The translations under genes and the position numbers were made by a program. Positions 32,490 through 40,540 of a stretch of DNA of 47,596 nucleotides are shown piece after piece. The stretch spans positions 1 through 47,596 of the forward strand of contig CALBTC010000524.1 in NCBI GenBank assembly GCA_937967805.1, read 5' to 3'. Below the pieces are notes generated by a model that did not search any database, was not told the DNA's origin, and saw nothing but the letters and a program-made list of their open reading frames with translations. This DNA is from an uncultured Anaerolineaceae bacterium. Its GTDB lineage: Bacteria > Chloroflexota > Anaerolineae > Promineifilales > Promineifilaceae. Positions within the stretch are counted from its first letter, which is position 1, and the number at the start of each line of letters is the position of its first letter.

Positions 32490-35400
32490 TTAGTCGATAG
32501 AACCGCCCACCGGCAGCCCGCTGGGCACCGACTTGGGAATCGTGTGGCTCAAATCTAGTGCCGAAGGCGAGGTGAGCGATTCCAGGAAAGTGAGCAGGGC
32601 AGCCACTTCCGCACTGGTCAGGTCGGGGCTGGGCCGGACAAAGGAGGGGGCATGGAGGGCGGCAGTGTGCACGGCCGTATCCCCAGAATCTTCCTCTAGC
32701 ATCAATGGTGTCAACTGGCTGAAATCATAATTTTGTACGGCCTGCACCGGATCGAGATGGTGCCAAACGGCCGCTTCCAGCGTGGTGTATGCGCCATTGT
32801 GCATCCAGGGGCCGGTGATGGCCACGTTGCGCAGCGGCGGCGTGCGGAAGGCAAACAGATCGCTGTCATCGCCGGTCTCGCGGGCCCGACCGTAATCAAA
32901 TGGTTCCTCGTTCCCCTTGCCCGGCCCCACCTGGGGCACGCCAATGTTGTGAAACTGCAAGTCGCTCATCAAGGAACCGCTGTGGCAGCGGGCGCAGCCG
33001 GCTTTGCCGTAGAACAGTTCTGCGCCGGCCAACACTTGGGGGGAGACGGCCGTTTTATCCCCCTGCAAGTAGCGGTCCCAGGGACTATCTAAAAAGGTGA
33101 AAATCTCGGCCTGGTAAGCGGCCATGGCATTGGCGGCGTGTTCAAAACCCAGTTCTTCTGGAGGGACGTCGGGGTAAGCGGCCTGGAACATCGCCTGGTA
33201 GCCGGGCACCGCCAATATTTCGGCCATCAGTTCTTCCCACATGCGCGTAAATTGATAATCTTTGATGGTGGCCAGGCTGTTGCGCTGGCCAAAAATATCT
33301 TCGTCGCCGGCGTGGCCGCGCATTTCGTCGCGCGAGGTGATGGGGAACATCGCCTGGGCGGCCAGGGCGTTGGTCAGGCCCAGGGGCAGGTCGTCGTTGG
33401 CCGGGCTGTCGAATTGGGAAACGGCCGTTCCCGACACGCGCCCGTCCCAAAAGAGCACGTCCATGCCGTCCAGCCCCAAATTAAAGATGGGGGTGGCATT
33501 ACGCGGGACCAAAATTTGACGGCCGTTGACAAAAATGCGCTCGCGGGCCAACCCTTCGCCGCCGGTGCCAATGGGCAGCGAGAGATCGTCGCCGGTGGCG
33601 GCGTCGGGATGATGGCAGGTGACGCAGGCAATGTCTTTGTTTCCGCTGAGGAGCGGATCCCAGAACAGCGCCCGGCCCAGTTCCACCTCAGCCTCGGAGG
33701 GAGCGGCGCGCTGCAGCGGCACGATGGCTCCAGCTCGTGCCAGCAGTTGCTCCAACGTGGGGGGGGATTGGCTGGCTTCCGGTGTTTTTTCGGCCGCCTG
33801 CAAGTTACTGAACAGGTAGGCCGCCACAAAAATAACCAGCGCCAGCACGCCCAGCCAGCGCACGCTTTGCCAGCGAATGTCCAGGCTGTGACGATAATAA
33901 AAGACGAGCAGCAGCAATCCCAGCCAGGCCACGCCGTTGGCAATGATCAGCAGCGTGGTGATGGGCAAATTGAGAGCGGTCGCTGATTGGTCGGCATTGG
34001 CGGGATAGAGCGCGGCTTGCTGGGCGGCTTCGGCGGCGGCGTCCAAAGGGTAGGGCAGATTCACTTTGCGGTCGGCAGGGATGTTGGTGAATTGTTGGGT
34101 ACGGCCGTCCGGCCAGCGAATCGTCAATTCCTCAATGGTGCTAAATGGGCCCAGGCCAAAGTGCAGCGTCAGCTCGTTGCCCGCACCCAGGCTGCCGCCG
34201 TTTTGCACCTCGCGCATCTGGGACTGGCCATCGGCCGTGCGCATCGTGATGCGCGTGCCGACGGCATCCCGGTTGACCGGGCCGCTGCCCACTAAATCCA
34301 ACGAAACCCAATGATTGTTGGTTTGTGCGCCGGTCTGGTTGCGCAGCAGGCTGTACCCGTGGTCCTTGTTGCCCAGGAGCAGGTCCACCCGGCCGTCGTT
34401 GTCAAAATCGGCCGTGGCGATGCCCATCGTCGGGCCAACGTCGCCGGCGCCGCTGCCGTTAACCCGGCTGAAGGTGCCGTCGCCATTGTTGTGGAACAGC
34501 GGGTTGGCGGCAATGCCTTGATGATCGGCCGTTGTCATCACGGCCAGGTACAAATCTTGCCAGCCGTCGTTGTTGTAATCCAGCGCGGTGGCCGCCCAGG
34601 CAATGCCGTCAGGCACGTCCACGCCGGCCAGCTCGGCTACATCGCTAAAGGTGCCGTCCCCCTGGTTTTGCAGCAGGGTCATCGGCCCGGCGTTGGAGAA
34701 GTAAAAGTCAACATCGCCGTCGTTGTCGTAATCGGCCGTGGCCAGCCCCATACCCATCACCTGCGTGTCGGCTTTGGCCTCGCTGCCCACTTCGGTAAAG
34801 CAGTGGGCCAGATCGCCGTCAAGGCGGTCATCACAACCGGGTCCGTCGTTGCGCCACAGCTTGTTGCCAATGGGGAAGAGGAACTCATCGTTGACCAGAT
34901 AGATATCCTGGTCGCCGTCGTTGTCGTAATCGGTGAAGCTGGCGACGAAGCCGGCGCCGTAGGTGTGGCCTTGCAGCAGGCGGGTGACGTCGCTGAAGGT
35001 GCCGTCGCCGTTGTTGTGGTAGAGGCGATCGGAGTCGCCCTGGCTGGGGCGGCCGCAGCGCGGATAGCAGGCCCAGTTAGCCACGTAGAGGTCCAGCCAG
35101 CCGTCGTTGTTGTAATCGCCCCAGGAGGCGGTCTGGCTGTTGGCCTCGCCGCCGCCCACGCCCGCCTGGGCAGTGACATCGGTGAAGCCCTGGCCCTCGT
35201 TGTTGTGGAAGAGCACGTTTTCGCCCCAGTTCACCACGTAGAGGTCGAGCCAGCCGTCGTTGTTGTAGTCGGCAAAGGAGGCGCCGCCGCTGTACCCCTC
35301 GGGCAGGGCGACGGTATCGGCAATTGCGGGACGGCTAAAGGTGCCGTCGCCGTTGTTGCGGAACAGGCTGTTGGGGCCTTTGGTGTCGGTGACGTAGAAA

Positions 35401-35657
35401 TCAACCCAGCCATCCCGGTCGTAGTCGCCCCACGCCTGGCCAATGGCCCGGTCGTTGCCCTGCCGCGTGTGCATGATGCCGGCGCTGCGGCTGACGTCTT
35501 TGAAGAGGGTGATGGGTGGGGTGGGAGAAGTGGTAGGAACGGCCGTTTCTGCTACAGGTGAAAAGCTACAAGCGACCAACAAAACCAGCGTGGCTAAAAC
35601 AAATATTTTTTTCATGAGGACTGCCACTATTCTCAAACTCACTGAGTCTTTAACCAT
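32490..35657 (-). CDS. FG-GAP/UnbV propeller fused to a diheme cytochrome c peroxidase
   Basis: 1055 residues. From ATG 35657 (AAGG upstream) or internal ATG 35615, a signal ends in lipobox LLVAC. Residues about 55-450 are seven or so FG-GAP/VCBS blades with DxDxDGxxD calcium loops (DYDRDGWVDFYV, DYNNDGWLDLYV, DFDNDGRVDLLL). About 450-545 is an ASPIC/UnbV domain (TIRWPDGRTQQF). Two membrane helices follow (about 568-640), and then a MauG/CcpA-type domain with haem sites CVTCH (678-682) and CARCH (888-892) and axial-type MHNGAY. The two halves normally exist as separate proteins. Likely role: surface electron transfer or peroxide reduction coupled to a binding propeller; the substrate is unknown. 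Confidence 0.88.
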   Translation of the reverse strand: MVKDSVSLRIVAVLMKKIFVLATLVLLVACSFSPVAETAVPTTSPTPPITLFKDVSRSAGIMHTRQGNDRAIGQAWGDYDRDGWVDFYVTDTKGPNSLFRNNGDGTFSRPAIADTVALPEGYSGGASFADYNNDGWLDLYVVNWGENVLFHNNEGQGFTDVTAQAGVGGGEANSQTASWGDYNNDGWLDLYVANWACYPRCGRPSQGDSDRLYHNNGDGTFSDVTRLLQGHTYGAGFVASFTDYDNDGDQDIYLVNDEFLFPIGNKLWRNDGPGCDDRLDGDLAHCFTEVGSEAKADTQVMGMGLATADYDNDGDVDFYFSNAGPMTLLQNQGDGTFSDVAELAGVDVPDGIAWAATALDYNNDGWQDLYLAVMTTADHQGIAANPLFHNNGDGTFSRVNGSGAGDVGPTMGIATADFDNDGRVDLLLGNKDHGYSLLRNQTGAQTNNHWVSLDLVGSGPVNRDAVGTRITMRTADGQSQMREVQNGGSLGAGNELTLHFGLGPFSTIEELTIRWPDGRTQQFTNIPADRKVNLPYPLDAAAEAAQQAALYPANADQSATALNLPITTLLIIANGVAWLGLLLLVFYYRHSLDIRWQSVRWLGVLALVIFVAAYLFSNLQAAEKTPEASQSPPTLEQLLARAGAIVPLQRAAPSEAEVELGRALFWDPLLSGNKDIACVTCHHPDAATGDDLSLPIGTGGEGLARERIFVNGRQILVPRNATPIFNLGLDGMDVLFWDGRVSGTAVSQFDSPANDDLPLGLTNALAAQAMFPITSRDEMRGHAGDEDIFGQRNSLATIKDYQFTRMWEELMAEILAVPGYQAMFQAAYPDVPPEELGFEHAANAMAAYQAEIFTFLDSPWDRYLQGDKTAVSPQVLAGAELFYGKAGCARCHSGSLMSDLQFHNIGVPQVGPGKGNEEPFDYGRARETGDDSDLFAFRTPPLRNVAITGPWMHNGAYTTLEAAVWHHLDPVQAVQNYDFSQLTPLMLEEDSGDTAVHTAALHAPSFVRPSPDLTSAEVAALLTFLESLTSPSALDLSHTIPKSVPSGLPVGGSID

Positions 35658-35668
35658 GTGACCTTCGT

Positions 35669-36130
35669 TTACGATGTGTGCGCCAATGCATTTAGCAAAG
35701 CCGTAACGTCCCGCTGCACCTCATCCTCAGGAAAGGTGTGATATTCTGAGCCCGGCAACGGGTCGCCAGGTGCCACATCGTCAAGGAAGCGGGGGGCCAA
35801 AATCCAATGCAGATGTGCGATCCTATTTCCAAGGAGTTGATAATTCATCTTGAGTGGGCGGTAGACCTCTTGCATTGCGCGGCTAACACGCATCAGGTCA
35901 TTCCAAAAGGCTGCCGCTTCCTCGTCGGATAAATCAGTTGGTTCTACGACATGTCGCCCGCGCCAGATTACAACAACATACCCTCGCTGAACACCGTGCC
36001 GGTGCAAATAGCCATCTGCCGTTACGCTATGGTAGAAGCGAATACGGGAACCACTTTCTTCTGGTCGCCCTTCCTCACATAAGATACAGTTCGTCCCAGA
36101 AAGTTGTGCCTGATAATCGGATGGCCACAT
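35669..36130 (-). CDS. HIT-family protein with altered triad
   Basis: 153 residues. The N-terminus has a CxxC pair (NCILCEEG), typical of zinc-bearing HIT proteins; the HIT region is RIAHLHWILAPR. The usual H-x-H-x-H is here H-L-H-W-I, so the third histidine is replaced by Ile; the second His, the nucleophile in hydrolases, depends on the alignment. It may hydrolyse a nucleotide-phosphoryl bond, or only bind nucleotides. The start is ATG 36130 with AAGGAG; the frame extends upstream over the amylase end but without family similarity. It lies 11 bases before the peroxidase fusion and 19 after the amylase, so it is probably in the same transcript. Confidence 0.72.
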   Translation of the reverse strand: MWPSDYQAQLSGTNCILCEEGRPEESGSRIRFYHSVTADGYLHRHGVQRGYVVVIWRGRHVVEPTDLSDEEAAAFWNDLMRVSRAMQEVYRPLKMNYQLLGNRIAHLHWILAPRFLDDVAPGDPLPGSEYHTFPEDEVQRDVTALLNALAHTS

Positions 36131-36149
36131 CTTGTTGAATGCTCCTTTT

Positions 36150-37856
36150 TTAAGGTACAAGTTGGATAACATGCACCGACTGCGGCGGGATTTCCGCGAA
36201 AGGTACGTAGCTACCACCGTTGGTCGGATCGGTGGTGGGTTCGAGGCCATAGAGGGGAACGGCCGTAACCGCCCCATCCAACTCTAACTCCAGGCTGTAA
36301 TTTTCGGCCGTTACCGGGTTGCGATTCACGTTGATAATGACCAGCACCGTCTCGCTCTCGGTCTGGCGTAGGAAGGTGTAGAGTCGGGGTGAGTTGGCTT
36401 CCACCAGGGTCCAGTCGCCCACGCGCAGCGCCTCGTGTTCGTTGCGCAAATGGATGAGGTCGCGATACAGGCTCAACAGCGAATCAGGATCGTCGATTTG
36501 GCGAGCGACGCTGCGCTCGGGAAAATCGGCGGCGGGGGGTCGCCAGGGCGTGCCTTCGGTGAAGCCGACAGTGGGGCTGTTGCTGGCCCACTGCATCGGC
36601 AGGCGGATATCTTCGTCCGGCTTGATGCCCGTCATGCCAATTTCTTCGCCGTAGTAAATGAAGGGGACGCCGGGGCCTGTTAGCAGCAGGGCGGCAGCCA
36701 CACGTGCCTGGCCTTCATCGCCGCGCAGTTGGGACATCACCCGGTTCTGGTCATGGTTGGTGATGAAGGTGGCGTACTGGTTAGGCGGGAAAGCCTCGAC
36801 CACTTCTTGCTGTGTGTCGGCAAAGATTTGGGCCAGCCCGGCGCCGGCACTGTTTATAACGTCCAGCGCCAGATCAAACTGGAAGGCGATGTCTACTTCG
36901 TCGCCGGTGTAATCAACCACCTGCTGGGTGCTGGTCCACGCTTCACCCACGGTAAGCGCCTCAGGCTCTACCGCTTTGTAAAAGGTGTAAAACTCTTGCA
37001 GCCAGTCGTGGGTGCTCCGGGTGTTTTGCTGCGCTTCGCCCTCTTCGATCATATGCTTAATGGCGTCCAGGCGAAAGCCGTCGACGTTCATCTCTTCCAG
37101 CCAGAATTTGGCGGCCTCGAACATGGCAAAGGTGACGTTGGGGTTTTCGTAGTTAAGGTCTGGCATACCGCTCCAGAAGACGCCGTAATAATAGCCGCTG
37201 GCGCTGCTGTGCCACACCACCTGCCCATCTGGGCCGCGATAGCCGGGATTTTCCTCGGCCCAGATGTACCAGTCCCGCTTCTCTGAATCCGGGTCCTGTG
37301 ATTCGATGAACCAGGGATGTTCGTCAGAAGTGTGGTTCATCACCAGGTCCACAATGACGCGAATACCGCGGGCGTGGGCTTCTTCCATCAGTCGCAAGAA
37401 ATCTTCGTTACTGCCATATTCGGGGTCTATCTGGAAATAATCAACGACGTCGTAGCCGTGGTAGCTGGGTGAAACGGTGATGGGCATAAGCCAGATGCCG
37501 GTAACGCCGAGGTCGTCGGTGGTGGTGGGATCGCCGTCGTTGAGGTAGTCCAGCTTTTCTATCACGCCGTTGAGGTCGCCAATGCCGTCGCCGTCGCTGT
37601 CGTAGAAGCTGCGCACAAAGATTTCATAGAAGACGAGGTCGTTCCACCAGGGGAAGCCGTTGGTGCCCACTGCAAAGGGGTCGGGCGTGGCGGTGGGGCT
37701 GGGGGTGTTGGCGGGGTCGGGCACGGCCGTTTCGGTGGGAACGGCCGTGGCCTCACCAACCTCGGGCGTTGGGGTTGGCCGTCGGGTTGGCGTTTCTTCA
37801 CAGGCAATCAGCAGCAAGATGATGGACAAAAACAGCAGGAAAAGGCGAGTTTTCAT
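36150..37856 (-). CDS. Membrane-tethered GH13 alpha-amylase lipoprotein
   Basis: 568 residues. Signal and lipobox LLLIAC (Cys19), a P/T/E-rich tether (22-60), then a GH13 barrel: Asp264 in DGFRLDAIKH, Glu305 in VGEAW, Asp369 in TNHDQNR, with DLVMNHTS and GYDVVDYFQID also conserved. Starch or maltodextrin would be cut at the cell surface to supply the MalEFG transporter encoded just upstream. The tether contains two ACGGCCGT octamers 18 bases apart (37723 and 37741) that write TAV twice. The C-terminal beta domain (LELELDGAVTAVPLYG) is the usual barrel cap. Confidence 0.93.
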   Translation of the reverse strand: MKTRLFLLFLSIILLLIACEETPTRRPTPTPEVGEATAVPTETAVPDPANTPSPTATPDPFAVGTNGFPWWNDLVFYEIFVRSFYDSDGDGIGDLNGVIEKLDYLNDGDPTTTDDLGVTGIWLMPITVSPSYHGYDVVDYFQIDPEYGSNEDFLRLMEEAHARGIRVIVDLVMNHTSDEHPWFIESQDPDSEKRDWYIWAEENPGYRGPDGQVVWHSSASGYYYGVFWSGMPDLNYENPNVTFAMFEAAKFWLEEMNVDGFRLDAIKHMIEEGEAQQNTRSTHDWLQEFYTFYKAVEPEALTVGEAWTSTQQVVDYTGDEVDIAFQFDLALDVINSAGAGLAQIFADTQQEVVEAFPPNQYATFITNHDQNRVMSQLRGDEGQARVAAALLLTGPGVPFIYYGEEIGMTGIKPDEDIRLPMQWASNSPTVGFTEGTPWRPPAADFPERSVARQIDDPDSLLSLYRDLIHLRNEHEALRVGDWTLVEANSPRLYTFLRQTESETVLVIINVNRNPVTAENYSLELELDGAVTAVPLYGLEPTTDPTNGGSYVPFAEIPPQSVHVIQLVP

Positions 37857-37928
37857 AGGAGTTTTAGATAGAAACGGCCGTTTCCTTTTTGCTGAGACTT
37901 GGTAGGTCTGTTTTGGAAACGGCCGTCA

Positions 37929-37970
37929 CCCATTTACATTTAAAAATTAACCATTAACCATTTACAATTA
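37929..37970. repeat. Heptamer word array (ATTAACC family)
   Basis: CATTTACA, TTTAAAA, ATTAACC, ATTAACC, ATTTACA, ATTA: about six units of 7 bp between malG and the amylase gene. An octamer lies just before it (37919). Comparable to the array at 3324-3362 but with other words. Confidence 0.85.
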
Positions 37971-37971
37971 T

Positions 37972-38847
37972 CTATCCTTTCACCGCTCCTTGCGTCAGGC
38001 CACCCACAATTTGATCCTGCAACAGCAGATACACAATCATAATTGGCAGAGCACCCAGCAATGCGCCGGCGGCAAAAGGCCCCCATTTCTGGGAAAATTG
38101 GCCGCTGGTAAAGATGAACAAACCGACCATCAACGGGTACTGCTCGGTACTCTTGAGCAAGATTCGTGCCAGGATGAAGTCACCGTATGTGCCGATAAAC
38201 GTTAAGATGGCGATCACAACCAGAATCGGCCGCATCAACGGCAGCAGAAGCTGGGTAAACGTCTGCCAATGCGTCGCCCCATCCACCATGGCGCTTTCAT
38301 CAATGGCCCGCGGAATGGTGTCGAAGAAACCTTTCATCAGCCAGATGTTGACCCCCATCGCGCCGCCTAAATAGACAAGGATCAAGCCGGCATGTGTGTT
38401 CAGGCCAATGGCCGGAACGATTGCATCAAACTGTGTAATCAGCGTAAAGATAGCGATCATGGCCAGCAAGCCTGGAAACACCTGAATCAACAAAATCGCC
38501 TTGAGCATGGTGACGCGTCCCTGAAACCGGAAGCGCGAAAAAGCATAAGCTGCCAACGTGGTAATCGACACAGACAGGAATGTCGTGATTGATGAAATCT
38601 TGATTGAATTCCAAATCCAGATGCCAAACGGCGTCTCTGGCGTGTTAAACAATGTCCGGTAATTGTCCAGGCCAACATTCTGGGGGATGAGGCTAGATGT
38701 GGCCAGCGTATTTGTCGGATTCAAAGAGGCAGACAATATCCACAACACGGGGAATATGGCAAAAGCAATCAAGAAGAGGGCGATTGCCCAGCGTATGGTA
38801 TGAGAAAGAAACTTGCGTTGCTTAAATGTTAAATTAGACACCTTCAC
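37972..38847 (-). CDS. malG: Maltodextrin ABC transporter permease MalG
   Basis: 291 residues with six membrane helices and the EAA loop DESAMVDGATHWQTFTQLLLPLM that docks the ATPase. It starts 14 bases inside malF, the usual translational coupling. Family signs: LSASLNPTNTL near the N-terminus and a C-terminus ending LTQGAVKG. Imports maltose/maltodextrin together with MalF and MalE. Confidence 0.92.
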   Translation of the reverse strand: MKVSNLTFKQRKFLSHTIRWAIALFLIAFAIFPVLWILSASLNPTNTLATSSLIPQNVGLDNYRTLFNTPETPFGIWIWNSIKISSITTFLSVSITTLAAYAFSRFRFQGRVTMLKAILLIQVFPGLLAMIAIFTLITQFDAIVPAIGLNTHAGLILVYLGGAMGVNIWLMKGFFDTIPRAIDESAMVDGATHWQTFTQLLLPLMRPILVVIAILTFIGTYGDFILARILLKSTEQYPLMVGLFIFTSGQFSQKWGPFAAGALLGALPIMIVYLLLQDQIVGGLTQGAVKG

Positions 38848-40426
38848 CTACCTCCTCCCACATCTTTGTGTAGCGGAATTGAAACAGTGTAATGATGGCC
38901 ACAATGACAAAAATGACAATGGTTATTGCCGCCCCCAAACCGTATTCCTTGCCACGTCCGGCGGCAAATGCCAGGTTATACACGTAGCTAATCAATATGT
39001 CTGTATGCCCGGCCCTTGTCGGCGACCCGGCGATGGGCGGACCTCCTTCGATGAAGAGAAAGATAATATTAAAATTGTTAAAGTTAAAGGTAAAGGAAGC
39101 TACAAGTAAAGGGCCAACGGCAACCAGCAGCAGCGGCAACGTGATTTTGAAAAAGCTTTGGAACGCATTGGCTCCGTCAACCTTGGCGGCTTCGTACAGG
39201 TCTGATGGAATGGCCTGCAGCGCACCGCTGCAAATCAAAAAGAAATACGGATAGCCCAACCACAGGTTCACGAGCAAAATGGCCAGCTTGGCCAGGGTAG
39301 GATCAACTGTCCACTCCGGGGCGATGTTAAAAAGCTGGCTTAAGGTGCGGTTGATTACCCCTACTTCATTGTTAAACATGCCGCGCCAGATGAGAATTGT
39401 GATCAGGCTGGGGATGGTGTAGGGAATGAGCAAAAATGATTGTATTATTTTTCGGCCAGGTAAGGTACGGTCATTAAAAATGTAGGCGATGCCCAGCCCG
39501 AGTGCAAAGGTGGAAAAAACGCTGAGGAAGGCAAAGGCAAAGTTCCAAATGATAATACGTGTTAACGGTCCACGAAAGGCCGAACTTTCGAAGAAACGGG
39601 TAAAGTTATCTAGTCCCACATTCGCACGATAACCTGAGGTGAGTTCAGCACCGTTGGGGGCCGTCCAACGGCCGTCTACCGGCGCGTACTCAAGCCCTGT
39701 TTCCTGATCCACCAATACATCTTGTTCTTCATCGTACACATACTTTTGCTGTAGCTGCGCGGCTTCTCTTGCCGAGCGAATCTGTACCCCATCTTCTTCG
39801 GAACCAAACTGAATTGTGGGAATGTTTTGGTCGGCTGCAACCCGAATGGCGTTGAGACGTTCATAACCGGCAATCTCAGTTGGGATACCATCCTCATCAA
39901 GTTCACCGATTCCTTCCGCCTCGCCGGCAGGAATTAATGGGGTGCCGGGAAAAGCTAAAAAGCTTTCGCCCGCATCATTTTGGAGCCAGAGCGCGTACTC
40001 GCCTGCGTCGTTAACATACCCTGTCCACGAATAGGCAGCACCGCCTTCCGGCACAAAACGTTCTTTGGTGATTTGCTCAATGGATTGCGGCTTGGTGAGT
40101 AGATGGCCGTCTCCATAATTGGTGAAGGCGACAAAAACGGTGAGAATGATGGGCCAGATGGCAAACATGGCCATCATAACAAGGCCAAGTAACATCCAGC
40201 GCAGGGGGTACATGTCTCGTACGAGGATGATATAGTTGATGCCGGCCGTAATGAGAATGACAACAACGCCAAGCGAGGCAAACCCTTCGGCAAAGGCCCG
40301 TAAGGTAAACCAAATGGCAAATCCATCAATTGCCAAGAGCAGTACCAATCGTAAAGCAACGTTTAATAGCGTTGCACTTTGCCCCGTTTTTCCTTTTTGT
40401 GGCTGGTTGAGTGCTTGAACTGCCAT
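38834..40426 (-). CDS. malF: Maltodextrin ABC transporter permease MalF
   Basis: 530 residues: two or three N-terminal helices, a large periplasmic-type loop of about 150 residues (130-275) as in MalF, and then the core helices with the EAA loop YEAAKVDGANAFQSFFKITL. DNFTRFFE and FNFNNFNIIFLFIEGGPP are family marks. A 38-bp perfect palindrome lies upstream between malE and malF. No malK-type ATPase is encoded in this window, so a shared ATPase from elsewhere is expected. Confidence 0.93.
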   Translation of the reverse strand: MAVQALNQPQKGKTGQSATLLNVALRLVLLLAIDGFAIWFTLRAFAEGFASLGVVVILITAGINYIILVRDMYPLRWMLLGLVMMAMFAIWPIILTVFVAFTNYGDGHLLTKPQSIEQITKERFVPEGGAAYSWTGYVNDAGEYALWLQNDAGESFLAFPGTPLIPAGEAEGIGELDEDGIPTEIAGYERLNAIRVAADQNIPTIQFGSEEDGVQIRSAREAAQLQQKYVYDEEQDVLVDQETGLEYAPVDGRWTAPNGAELTSGYRANVGLDNFTRFFESSAFRGPLTRIIIWNFAFAFLSVFSTFALGLGIAYIFNDRTLPGRKIIQSFLLIPYTIPSLITILIWRGMFNNEVGVINRTLSQLFNIAPEWTVDPTLAKLAILLVNLWLGYPYFFLICSGALQAIPSDLYEAAKVDGANAFQSFFKITLPLLLVAVGPLLVASFTFNFNNFNIIFLFIEGGPPIAGSPTRAGHTDILISYVYNLAFAAGRGKEYGLGAAITIVIFVIVAIITLFQFRYTKMWEEVGEGV

Positions 40427-40489
40427 AAGGCAACCTCCTATCCCTCCGAGAATTATTCTCTTCCAAAATTCTCTTTTATGGCAAATAAA

Positions 40490-40527
40490 GATAGAGGCTC
40501 AGAAACGGCCGTTTCTGAGCCTCTATC
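40490..40527 (-). terminator. 38-bp perfect palindrome between malE and malF, attenuator
   Basis: GATAGAGGCTCAGAAACGG (40490-40508) is followed at once by its exact reverse complement. In minus-strand RNA it forms a 19-bp hairpin (about 17 bp plus a tight turn) followed by TTTATTTG. The centre is the ACGGCCGT octamer. A strong hairpin here would lower malFG relative to malE, as in other binding-protein operons, or protect the malE 3' end. Confidence 0.85.
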
Positions 40528-40540
40528 CTCTCACACAAAA

